Shown: piece by piece, positions 1 to 8,014 of the stretch
Layout: each line of letters opens with the position of its first letter
How positions within the stretch are numbered: position 1 is the first letter of the stretch
Assembly: GCA_002493625.1 (NCBI GenBank)
Contig: DKZK01000025.1
Location: 14,621-78,620 of the forward strand
Origin: Lachnospiraceae bacterium UBA7076
GTDB taxonomy: Bacteria; Bacillota; Clostridia; Lachnospirales; Lachnospiraceae
Length of the DNA stretch: 64,000 nucleotides
Reading direction: 5' to 3'
The notes under the pieces: generated by a model
What the model was told of the DNA's origin: nothing
What the model saw: only the letters and a program-made list of their open reading frames with translations
Database searches by the model: none
Made by a program: the position numbers and the translations under genes

Positions 1-1
1 T

Positions 2-367
2 GTGCTTATGTCTGTGCTGGGGCAGAAGCTTGTAAACGGGGTATTGGTTGAAAGCTCGAATGTACAGCAAAATTACATTGCTCTTATGTTTGAAATCAAC
101 GGGGACGTAAAAGCAAGACGGTTTCTTCTGTACCGCTGCATGATAAAGCGTCCGGCACTGTCGTCACAGACGCGGGAAGATTCCACAGAGCCGGTAACGG
201 ACACGACAACTATTACGGTTACGCCAAGACCGGACATCAACATCATTGACGGTGAGGAGCATAATTTGACAAAAGCGAGCACATCACCAACGACAGATGC
301 GGATGTGTATAAAAACTGGTATAAAGCTGTATGGGTGCCATCGGAAACACCGGCGCCTGAAGGCTAA
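2..367 (+). CDS. Phage major tail (tube) protein, 3' part
   Basis: The frame is open from the first bases of the window to a stop at 365-367, so this is the C-terminal 121 or so residues of a longer protein whose start lies to the left. The visible part has the look of the phi13-type major tail protein of siphoviruses: a beta-rich segment with RRFLLYRCMIKRP, then a T/V-rich stretch, and a C-terminal end of the form WYKAVWVPSETP. Such proteins polymerise into the tail tube. The position directly before the tail chaperones and tape measure protein fits the usual siphovirus order. The family call comes from the pattern and from the neighbours; the N-terminal half cannot be seen. Confidence 0.72.
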   Translation: MLMSVLGQKLVNGVLVESSNVQQNYIALMFEINGDVKARRFLLYRCMIKRPALSSQTREDSTEPVTDTTTITVTPRPDINIIDGEEHNLTKASTSPTTDADVYKNWYKAVWVPSETPAPEG

Positions 368-471
368 ATCGAAAAGAAAAACAAAAAGAAAATAGGATTT
401 AAAAAGGGATGGCAGAAGCTGTCCCTTTTCAATTGGTTCAGTTGCACCGGTGCAACAGGAAGGAGTATTAC

Positions 472-840
472 ATGAAAAAAAGTATATTTATTGGAGAAAC
501 ACAGACGGCATTCGTGAGTAATGCAGCAACCGCATTACGGTACAAGCAGATTTTCAAAAGAGACTTGCTAAAGGACCTTGGAAGACTTGACGGAAAAGAA
601 GATATTGAGCAGCTGGACGCCATTGAGTACATAACCAAGCTGGCGTATGTAATGAACATGCAGGCTCAGAACCGTATTAAAGAAGCCAGCGAGGACAATT
701 ATGTGGATTGGCTGGAAAACTTTGAGGAACAGGATTTCCAAAACGAAGATACGATAATGAGAATTTTAGGTATCTGGAATAAAAATCTCACACCGACAAG
801 TGAACAAAAAAACGCCCAAAGCCCACAACAAGAGAAATGA
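472..840 (+). CDS. Phage tail assembly chaperone (gpG-like)
   Basis: A 122-aa soluble, mostly helical protein. The start at 472 is chosen because GGAAGGAG lies just upstream; an in-frame ATG at 409 lacks such a site. Its place between the major tail protein and the tape measure protein, and the frameshift signal near its 3' end, identify it as the short form of a siphovirus tail chaperone (lambda gpG counterpart). In that family the chaperone coats the tape measure protein during tail assembly and is absent from the mature virion. The acidic C-terminal region (residues about 80-105) is typical. The primary sequence alone is not diagnostic; the context is. Confidence 0.75.
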   Translation: MKKSIFIGETQTAFVSNAATALRYKQIFKRDLLKDLGRLDGKEDIEQLDAIEYITKLAYVMNMQAQNRIKEASEDNYVDWLENFEEQDFQNEDTIMRILGIWNKNLTPTSEQKNAQSPQQEK

Positions 841-1010
841 ATGTAAACATTTTCTTGCTGAGGGCTTTTGAATTAGGATTATCCGTTGCTGACTTGGAGG
901 AGCTGGATTATGGGGATGTAATTGACATGTTAATTGAAAGTCATAACGATACATGCGACTACCCGCTAGCGCCAACGCAGGCGGATATTGATGCGTTTGA
1001 CGCATTGTAA
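472..1010 (+). CDS. Tail assembly chaperone, -1 frameshift product (gpGT-like)
   Basis: After codon 114 the ribosome can slip back one base on A AAA AAC (807-813) and continue in the -1 frame from 813 to the stop at 1008-1010. This adds 65 residues and gives a 179-aa fusion. The extension contains LRAFELGLSVADLEELDYG, GDVIDMLIE and a C-terminal QADIDAFDAL, which is the usual look of the T domain in tail chaperones of Gram-positive siphophages. No good start codon with its own ribosome site precedes this downstream frame, and the tape measure gene follows 9 bp after it. In lambda the T domain binds the tail tube subunit; the same role is inferred here. Confidence 0.8.
807..868 (+). promoter_or_regulatory. 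Programmed -1 ribosomal frameshift signal
   Basis: The heptamer A AAA AAC at 807-813 is in the correct register of the chaperone gene (caA AAA AAC). Four bases later AAAGCCC (818-824) pairs with GGGCTTT (862-868). The stem continues inward with CAAGA pairing TCTTG and then AAATG pairing CATTT, giving a long interrupted hairpin. A slippery heptamer, a short spacer and a stable stem make a standard -1 frameshift element. Confidence 0.85.
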
Positions 1011-1019
1011 GGAGCGTAA

Positions 1020-3512
1020 ATGGCAGATAAACGAATTAAAGGCATCACAATTGAAATAAACGGAAAAACAACAGGGCTTGAAAAAGCCCTGAAGTCTGCA
1101 AACAGTGAAATCAAAAAAGCACAAAATCACTTACGGGATGTACAAAGCGCCTTAAAGCTTGATCCTAAAAATGTGGAACTGCTGAAAGCGAAGCAGACGG
1201 CACTAAATGCGGTTATCGTTGAGACAAAGAAAAAGCTGGACATGGAAAAAGAAGCTGCCGCCAATGCAAAGAAAGCGCTTGAGATAGGAGAAATAACCCA
1301 GCAGGAGTATGATGCATTGCAGGCTGAAATCGTCAGGACAACAGACAAGCTGAAAGGGCTTGAAAAGCAGGCAAGACAATCCGCATCCGTGATTGGAAGT
1401 GTGATGCAAAGTGTAGGCGATGATATTAAAAAGCTTGGAGACAATATACAGGCAGCAGGGGATAAGATTCAGGAGGTTGGCGATAAGGTAAGCGGCATAG
1501 GTGGAAAAATGACTGCAACCAGCACGGCTCCTATAGTGGCTACAGGGACCTTATCTGTAAAGGAAGCAACAAACTATGGCTCATCGCTTGCTAAATTGTC
1601 TACAATTGCAGATACAAGTAAGGTATCGGTTGACGATTTGGATAAATCAATTCAGGACTTGTCAAGTCAAACGGGAATGAGTGCGGCAGATATTGCAGAG
1701 GCATCCTATCAGGCTATATCGGCAGGGCAGTCAACGGAGGATGCAGTTGAATTTGTTGAACAGGCGAATATACTTGCACGCGCCGGATTTACCGACATGA
1801 CAACCGCAACGGATACACTTACGACAGCTTTAAATGCTTACGGGCTTTCAGCAAGTGATGTTTCAAAAATATCCGATAAGCTTATCGTTACCCAAAATTT
1901 AGGTAAAACATCGGTTGATGAGCTTGGAAATTCACTGGGTAAGGTAATACCGACAGCAGCTATGTATAGCGTAGATTTAGACCAGCTGTCAGCCGCATAT
2001 GTAACAACAACGAAAAATGGTATTGCGACAGCCGAATCTACAACATACATCAACGGTATGTTAAATGAGCTTGGAAAAAGCGGCACAAAGGCATCTGATG
2101 TTTTGAAAGAAAAAACGGGAAAGAGCTTCAAAGAGCTCATGGATGAAGGGTACAGCTTGGCGGATGTGCTTCAAATCATACAGGATGAAGCCGACAGCTC
2201 AGGAAAAAGTCTTGCTGACATGTTTGGTTCTCAGGAAGCCGCAAAGGCAGCAGCATCCATTACATTACATACGCAGGATTTTAACGAGGCAATAAACGAG
2301 CTTGAAAATTCGGCAGGAACAGCAAAGGATGCATTTGAGCTTTTGGAAGAAACGGATCCATCAATACAATTTGAAAAAACAAAAACAGCGATACAGAATG
2401 TAGCGGTTGCAATCGGACAGATATTAATGCCTGTGGTACAGGAAATAGCAAAAAAAGTACAACACTTAGCTGATAAATTCAGAAATCTTGACCCGGCGAC
2501 ACAAAAACAAATTGTAACGATAGCTGCAATTGTGGCAGCAATTGGACCGCTGTTAATGATAATAGGGAAAATAATCACAGTGGTCGGAACCGTAATTGTA
2601 ATAGTCGGCAAAGCAACCACTGCAATCGGAACGATAACATCAGCTATAGGCACTGTCGTAACATTTGTAAAAGGTTCAATGATTCCGGCAATTGCATCCG
2701 CTATTTCAACAGTGCTTCCGGTAATAGCAGTGATTGCGGGAATCGTTGCGGCAATTGCTGCCGTAATAGCAATCATAAAAAATTGGGAAACCATTACAGC
2801 GGCATTCAAAGAGTTTTTTACAACAGTATTCCAAGGAATAGCGGACTTCTTTAAAGGTATCGGTGAAGATATAGCTACAACAGCGGTAAATGCATGGACG
2901 GGCATTCAATATGCTTTTGCAACTGTAGGTACATGGTTTACCGAGAAGTTTCAGCAGGCGTGGAACGGTATTACAGGCATATTCAGCAAGCTTGGCGAAT
3001 TTTTCAAAGGCGTTTGGGACACGATTACAGGCATATTTACAACAATTGGCACGACAATAGCAGATGCAATCACATGCTCCGTCAAGGCAGCAGTCAATGC
3101 CGTACTGTCCGGAGCTGTCAATATTATTAATGGATTCATAAGTGCTATTAATTTTGCCATAAGCGTAATCAATGCAATACCGGGCGTACAGCTGTCAAAG
3201 CTTAAGTCGCTTTCAGTACCACAGTTGGAGCTTGGCGGCATCTTGAAAAAAGGACAGGTTGGCTTGCTGGAGGGTAACGGAGCTGAGGCGGTTGTGCCAC
3301 TCGACAAAAACAAGGCATGGGTAGCAGCGGTTGCAAAAGATTTCAGGGACGCGTTGTCTGACAAAACTCAGCCGCAGCCTGCACCTGCATATCCGGCGAA
3401 TAATAATCCGTCAGGAGACATAATCATACCTGTTTACATCGGACGGGACAAGCTGGATAAAGCTGTTGTAAAGGCAAATCAGATTAGCAATTACAAGTCA
3501 GGAGGGAGATAA
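1020..3512 (+). CDS. Phage tail tape measure protein
   Basis: An 830-aa protein that sets tail length and is ejected during infection. Residues about 10-140 are charged, coiled-coil helix rich in K/E/A. Residues about 170-480 match the TP901-type tape measure core in character (repeated DISKASYQA-like helices, e.g. AADIAEASYQAISAGQ, and GSQEAAKAAASI). Residues about 490-600 hold several hydrophobic segments rich in I/V/A/G, as expected for the membrane-inserting part. The C-terminal part contains GGILKKGQVGLLEGNGAEAV, close to the GE.GPEAVVPL motif seen at the end of many tape measure proteins. AAGGAG precedes the ATG. The gene overlaps the next one by a single base (TAATG). Confidence 0.93.
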   Translation: MADKRIKGITIEINGKTTGLEKALKSANSEIKKAQNHLRDVQSALKLDPKNVELLKAKQTALNAVIVETKKKLDMEKEAAANAKKALEIGEITQQEYDALQAEIVRTTDKLKGLEKQARQSASVIGSVMQSVGDDIKKLGDNIQAAGDKIQEVGDKVSGIGGKMTATSTAPIVATGTLSVKEATNYGSSLAKLSTIADTSKVSVDDLDKSIQDLSSQTGMSAADIAEASYQAISAGQSTEDAVEFVEQANILARAGFTDMTTATDTLTTALNAYGLSASDVSKISDKLIVTQNLGKTSVDELGNSLGKVIPTAAMYSVDLDQLSAAYVTTTKNGIATAESTTYINGMLNELGKSGTKASDVLKEKTGKSFKELMDEGYSLADVLQIIQDEADSSGKSLADMFGSQEAAKAAASITLHTQDFNEAINELENSAGTAKDAFELLEETDPSIQFEKTKTAIQNVAVAIGQILMPVVQEIAKKVQHLADKFRNLDPATQKQIVTIAAIVAAIGPLLMIIGKIITVVGTVIVIVGKATTAIGTITSAIGTVVTFVKGSMIPAIASAISTVLPVIAVIAGIVAAIAAVIAIIKNWETITAAFKEFFTTVFQGIADFFKGIGEDIATTAVNAWTGIQYAFATVGTWFTEKFQQAWNGITGIFSKLGEFFKGVWDTITGIFTTIGTTIADAITCSVKAAVNAVLSGAVNIINGFISAINFAISVINAIPGVQLSKLKSLSVPQLELGGILKKGQVGLLEGNGAEAVVPLDKNKAWVAAVAKDFRDALSDKTQPQPAPAYPANNNPSGDIIIPVYIGRDKLDKAVVKANQISNYKSGGR

Positions 3513-3859
3513 TGCTAGGGAAATATGTAAAGATAAATGGAACACAGCTTCCTAACCCAACTGAATATTCTGAAAGCTTCAGCAAGGTATCGAATACATT
3601 TCAGTCTGAAGCCGGGGATGACTTGGTTGTTGATGTACGAACGGGAAAGTACACAGGGAATTTTACCTTTCAGGTATCGTCAGCATGGAAAGACAGAATT
3701 AAAGAATATGCGGATATGCCGACGTATCAGTTATCTATAGACGGAAAGATACGGATTGTAAGAACGGAAAGTATTGATTACAGCCTTGAGAACAACTCGG
3801 CTTATGCAAAAAACACAAAAGGCTACTGGACCGTAACATTAACTGCAACGGAGCTTTAA
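3512..3859 (+). CDS. Small phage tail protein
   Basis: A 115-aa protein, beta-rich, starting with MLGKYVKINGTQLPNP and ending WTVTLTATEL. It begins inside the stop codon of the tape measure gene (TAATG), with GGAGGGAG upstream, so the two are translationally coupled. Its size, its place between tape measure and hub genes, and the opening KINGTQLP pattern resemble short siphovirus proteins that sit where the distal tail (Dit) protein is expected. It is much shorter than classical Dit proteins, so it may be only a minimal Dit core or a tail-completion factor. Function is inferred from position. Confidence 0.6.
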   Translation: MLGKYVKINGTQLPNPTEYSESFSKVSNTFQSEAGDDLVVDVRTGKYTGNFTFQVSSAWKDRIKEYADMPTYQLSIDGKIRIVRTESIDYSLENNSAYAKNTKGYWTVTLTATEL

Positions 3860-3877
3860 TGTGATAGGAGGACATAT

Positions 3878-6283
3878 ATGTACACTGTATCAAATGCATA
3901 TTTACAACAGATAAAAAATAAGGTTCAGATATTCCGCTTGCGAGGCAAAATAGGTCATATTGATTTTACCGAGCATGACATACTGACAGGCTCATTTGAA
4001 ATAACAAACCAGTGCAGCGAACAGAACGAGGTAAAAATTGGTTCCGTTTACATCGGCGAGCTGAAATGCACGGTTCGCCCGGAAATTGGAATAACGGACT
4101 GGAAAAACATCTCAATCACTCCATACGAGGGCTTGCAGCTAAAAATAGGTTATGAAGATGTTCCCCTTGGTGTCTATACCGTATCCTCAGCAGAGGATAC
4201 GGAGTATGGCACTGACATAGTTGCATATGATAATATGTCCAAGTTCAATAAAAAATGCGGAGTATCAACCACACAGGGAACGCCGTATGAATTGCTGAAC
4301 CTTGCATGTGACGCCTGCAAGGTTGAGTTTGGGATGACGGAAAAACAGCTTGAGGCATTTCCAAACGGAAAAGAGCTGTTTGGGCTGTACACGGAAAATG
4401 ATATAGAAACGTGGCAGGATTTTGTGTTCTGGGTTGCTCAGACGATAGCGGCAATAGCGACCATGAGCCGTGAAGGGAAGCTTGTTATGAGACAGTACAC
4501 ACAGACTGTCTCAGATGAGCTGACCAATCATAACCGGTTTTCAGGCTCAAGATTCAGTAAATTTTCAACAAGATACTCCGGTGTTTCCGTTGTTAATATT
4601 GCAAATAACACGACAAATTACTATGGAACGGAGGAACAGGACGAATACCTGACTTATAATCTCGGCTCTAATCCGTTTCTGCAATATGGCACAGATGCCA
4701 AAAAAGAACAGCTTGCACGTAATATACTTTCCGCACTTCAAAAAATAGACTATGTTCCATTTGAAACGCAGGTATTGTGCGGTGCGCTATATGACCTAGG
4801 GGACGTAATCAAATGTACCGGGGGCATTGCAGGCATTCAGACGGGATGCGTTATGTACTATAACTACAGTTATAACAACGGGTATCAGATAGCCGGTTAC
4901 GGGTCTGATCCTGCGCTTGCGACAGCAAGAAGTAAGGCTGACAAAAACATTGAGGGCTTAAGAAGCTCCGCAAATGCAAAGGACACAATATTTTATACGT
5001 TTGAAAATGCGAAGAATATCGTAATTGGCAACAATGCGGAACAGCCGGTTATCGACATACGCTTTACATCCGCCTCAGCGCTACATGTAATGTTTCATGC
5101 GGAAATACTGATTGATGTTGCCGAAGCTGCAATCTGTACAGTTAAATACAGCTTAAATGGCATTGAAACAAATTATTATCCGGTTGAGACGTTTTCAGCA
5201 GGGAAGCACATATTAAGCTTAATGTATATGATACCGATTGAGGAAAATTCTCTGAACAGATGGACCGTGACGCTTAACATGGCAGGTAGCAGCGCAGGTA
5301 TAGCGGCAGGTAATGTAAGAGCTGTGATTTATGGACAGGGTCTTGTGGCAACGACGGAATGGGACGGTTACATAACCGTAAATGACAAGCTTGTTGCCGT
5401 TAATACAGGCAGCAGTATAACTGTTAGTGAAATGACCTCAAGCGTCACAATTAGAAAGCTTGATGTTGACAAAAATACGGTAGAAGCTACATTGCAGACG
5501 ATTGTTTACGGTAATGCCATAAAACCGTCTGAACTGCTTGACAGTTTTACAATATCATGGGATGTAGAGACATGGACATTTGATACAACCAGTGAAGCTA
5601 CATATGCAGGCAGATATGTAAATGTGTCTGAAAACGTCTATAGGCTTGCGGACACATTTGTTAATCAGTCCCAAAATGCACAAATAGACGTTGGGCATAT
5701 GAATGTTGTACATACAGACAGCGATGAGTTTGAACATATTACCGGCATAGAGATTGTAAGCGAAGGGGAAGAAAGCATTAAATATCTGATTGCATCCGAA
5801 GGCAACTGGTATACGATTGCTGATAGTGCACTTGCAGAAATTCAGCTTGCAGGAGATACAATTGCAGCAGATGATTTTACAACGTATGGAATCGAGACGG
5901 TTCAGGGTGACTTAGTCATGACGTTGCATTCCCCAAGCATATACAAATGGACAACGGCTGATGTTATAAGCAGGACATCCGCAATAATAGCAGCGCTGCC
6001 ATATCCGCAAACGATACAGACAAAGTGTGATATGTCGGATATAAGCATATTTGGCATTGAGTCAGCGGTCGCAACGTATGTTGGATCTGTTGGCGTCAGG
6101 TGCTCGTATGATGACGGAGTATCATTTGATGATGAAATTGCAATGGAGGAATTTTTGAACAGCGATATGACCGAAATATACGACAGATTAAATACAAATA
6201 AAATACTGACCATCGCATTCGTAATATATGAAAATGCAGAACTGGAGCAATTCAAGTTGACATTTAAAAATGAGGAGGTATAA
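3878..6283 (+). CDS. Phage tail hub / tail-associated protein
   Basis: An 801-aa protein with an AGGAGG site before its ATG. The first 340 residues resemble the gp27-like hub part of siphovirus tail-associated (Tal) proteins: an early ITNQCSEQNEVKIGSVYIGE strand region, a block around YSGVSVVNIANN, and VLCGALYDLGDVIKCTGGIA, where the hub normally ends. The remainder (about 350-801) is beta-rich, with immunoglobulin-like character, and could contact the host surface. No peptidase or lysozyme motif is evident. The order tape measure, Dit-like protein, Tal-like protein is the standard siphovirus order. The hub call is good; the C-terminal role is inferred. Confidence 0.72.
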   Translation: MYTVSNAYLQQIKNKVQIFRLRGKIGHIDFTEHDILTGSFEITNQCSEQNEVKIGSVYIGELKCTVRPEIGITDWKNISITPYEGLQLKIGYEDVPLGVYTVSSAEDTEYGTDIVAYDNMSKFNKKCGVSTTQGTPYELLNLACDACKVEFGMTEKQLEAFPNGKELFGLYTENDIETWQDFVFWVAQTIAAIATMSREGKLVMRQYTQTVSDELTNHNRFSGSRFSKFSTRYSGVSVVNIANNTTNYYGTEEQDEYLTYNLGSNPFLQYGTDAKKEQLARNILSALQKIDYVPFETQVLCGALYDLGDVIKCTGGIAGIQTGCVMYYNYSYNNGYQIAGYGSDPALATARSKADKNIEGLRSSANAKDTIFYTFENAKNIVIGNNAEQPVIDIRFTSASALHVMFHAEILIDVAEAAICTVKYSLNGIETNYYPVETFSAGKHILSLMYMIPIEENSLNRWTVTLNMAGSSAGIAAGNVRAVIYGQGLVATTEWDGYITVNDKLVAVNTGSSITVSEMTSSVTIRKLDVDKNTVEATLQTIVYGNAIKPSELLDSFTISWDVETWTFDTTSEATYAGRYVNVSENVYRLADTFVNQSQNAQIDVGHMNVVHTDSDEFEHITGIEIVSEGEESIKYLIASEGNWYTIADSALAEIQLAGDTIAADDFTTYGIETVQGDLVMTLHSPSIYKWTTADVISRTSAIIAALPYPQTIQTKCDMSDISIFGIESAVATYVGSVGVRCSYDDGVSFDDEIAMEEFLNSDMTEIYDRLNTNKILTIAFVIYENAELEQFKLTFKNEEV

Positions 6284-6284
6284 T

Positions 6285-7613
6285 ATGACAGATAAAGCAA
6301 AAACAATAAATATAATCAATCATTCCCTGCAAATACCGAAGCTTCACGGACATATGAAGCTGGAGCTTACAGGAACAAGAGAAAAACTAGTTGTGGAACA
6401 TGATAACAATATGACGGATGCGTTAGAAAAGCTCTTTGACAACAAAGGGATATGGATGAATACGTATAATTTACTGAATGATATGAGCCCGACAGTTGAA
6501 AAAGCGCTTGGAGGAATATTGCTTGCGGATAAAACAATTCCGGATGGCAATTTGTATATTCCGGCAGGTACGGAAGTAACGGCATGCGCAGCATACAATG
6601 TTGCAAATTCTGATGAAGTCTTGACGATGGGCAGCTACAATCAGCAGGAAAGCGCACTTGATGCCGCAAATAAGAAAATGACATATGTCTATGACTGGAC
6701 AACCAATCAGGGAAACGGAACGGTAGCAGCCGCATGTCTGACACATGTAAATGCCGGATATGCCGGATATGGTGATGCAAATATCAGTAGCATACAAAAC
6801 GGAGGAAGCCCTAACTTATTATATACCAATAGAAATACAATATCGACACCTGTGCAACCCATTTATATGGACAATGAGTATATGTATACAGCTGTTCTTA
6901 ATAATGAAAAGATAACGATTAAAAAATTAAGAAATTGCTTTAAATCCGTAGAGCCAATATCAGTAATCTTTGGTACTACAAACTATATGGATTATAAAAC
7001 AATACAGACATGGGAATTTCCGTGTGGGTTAAATACCATATCGACAATGTGCTGTGATGGAACAAGTGTATATTTTGCCTCAAATGAAGACATACCCCCT
7101 GAAGGTATACTTAAAATACACAAGTTTGACTTTACAGAAACGGAGATTATACACAATGTATTGAATATCAGAAATACATCTACACAAAATTTTTACAGTT
7201 GGTATGGCATAGTAGTTGCTAATGGGTGTTTATATATTAAATCAAGAACGGATGAATATTTACTTGAAATTAACTTGGAAAACAATTCGGATACGAACGA
7301 ATATTCAATAAATAAAAGTATGTATCTTAATGGGACATGGAATATTAATGGTAAGTTATTCATGGCAACGAGAGGAATAAACAGGGGATGTGTATTTGAT
7401 ACTGTCACAAAAACAATGAAATTAACAAAATGTATCATACCAGAGGGCAATTATCCGGTCACAGGCGAGACATGGAATAGAATTCAACTCGTGGGTAATG
7501 GTTCAGGGCTTTTAAAAATGCTTAATTACCTTGCAACCATTAACAACCTTGAGAAACCTGTTACAAAAACTGCTGATAAAACCATGAAAGTTACATATAC
7601 AATACAGGGCTAA
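6285..7613 (+). CDS. Phage tail fibre / receptor-contact protein
   Basis: A 442-aa protein starting at 6285 (GAGGAGG just upstream), one base after the preceding stop. The first 130 residues look like an attachment region (LEKLFDNKGIWMNTYNLLND), followed by a G/N/T-rich part and then a run of beta-strand units (residues about 190-400) with recurring aromatic and Asn-rich turns, suggestive of a propeller or beta-prism. As the last structural gene after the hub it is most likely the baseplate upper or receptor-binding protein. It is the last phage gene here; no holin or lysin follows. I do not recognise a named family. Confidence 0.6.
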   Translation: MTDKAKTINIINHSLQIPKLHGHMKLELTGTREKLVVEHDNNMTDALEKLFDNKGIWMNTYNLLNDMSPTVEKALGGILLADKTIPDGNLYIPAGTEVTACAAYNVANSDEVLTMGSYNQQESALDAANKKMTYVYDWTTNQGNGTVAAACLTHVNAGYAGYGDANISSIQNGGSPNLLYTNRNTISTPVQPIYMDNEYMYTAVLNNEKITIKKLRNCFKSVEPISVIFGTTNYMDYKTIQTWEFPCGLNTISTMCCDGTSVYFASNEDIPPEGILKIHKFDFTETEIIHNVLNIRNTSTQNFYSWYGIVVANGCLYIKSRTDEYLLEINLENNSDTNEYSINKSMYLNGTWNINGKLFMATRGINRGCVFDTVTKTMKLTKCIIPEGNYPVTGETWNRIQLVGNGSGLLKMLNYLATINNLEKPVTKTADKTMKVTYTIQG

Positions 7614-7643
7614 GCATTTAAATATGTAGAAATAGAAGCTTTC

Positions 7644-7664
7644 AGGTGGCAAAAAGGTGGCAAA
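7644..7664 (+). repeat. Two tandem AGGTGGCAAA repeats (possible integrase arm sites)
   Basis: AGGTGGCAAA occurs at 7644-7653 and again at 7655-7664, one helical turn apart, 30 bp after the last phage gene. Paired short direct repeats at a prophage edge are typical of arm-type binding sites of tyrosine integrases. No integrase gene or att core could be identified, so this is suggestive only. Confidence 0.35.
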
Positions 7665-7790
7665 TTATATATCAAATATGCTTATATACAAATAAATCAA
7701 TGTCCGGGAAACATAGTAAATAAGCCGTTTTTAATAAAAAGAGAATAAATTGGAATTATGAGGAAAAGCCCACCACCGGCATGATATAAT

Positions 7791-7834
7791 CCTTGAAATA
7801 TGGGGTAAAACTTATATTTTCAAGGCTTTTTTAT
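7791..7834 (+). terminator. Rho-independent terminator after the phage genes
   Basis: CCTTGAAATAT (7791-7801) pairs with ATATTTTCAAGG (7814-7825) with one bulge, followed by a T-rich run (ctttttta). It separates the phage tail block from the histidine kinase. The 7614-8014 gap otherwise holds the direct repeats and a candidate promoter. Confidence 0.75.
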
Positions 7835-7860
7835 TTGACGAAAAATGAAATTTCTTATTG

Positions 7861-7889
7861 TTGAATTTTAAATATGGATGTGGTAAACT
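7861..7889 (+). promoter_or_regulatory. Candidate sigma-A promoter for the histidine kinase
   Basis: TTGAAT (7861-7866), a 17-bp spacer and TAAACT (7884-7889), about 125 bp before the kinase start. The fit to TTGACA/TATAAT is moderate, but the spacing is ideal and it lies just after a terminator. Confidence 0.4.
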
Positions 7890-8014
7890 TTAATCAATTT
7901 TATGACGTTTTAGCTCATGTCCGGAAGATTTTCCAGGCATGGCAAATTATAAATAATGTAACTGTAACCGGATATTGTCAAGGTTAATGTTCAAAGAAAT
8001 CGGAGTGTGAATAA

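Noticed and set aside
2231..2905. Long minus-strand open frame opposite the tape measure gene (224 codons)
   Set aside because: Its product is a low-complexity I/A/V/T chain that mirrors the hydrophobic part of the tape measure protein; there is no ribosome site and the + strand gene is certain.
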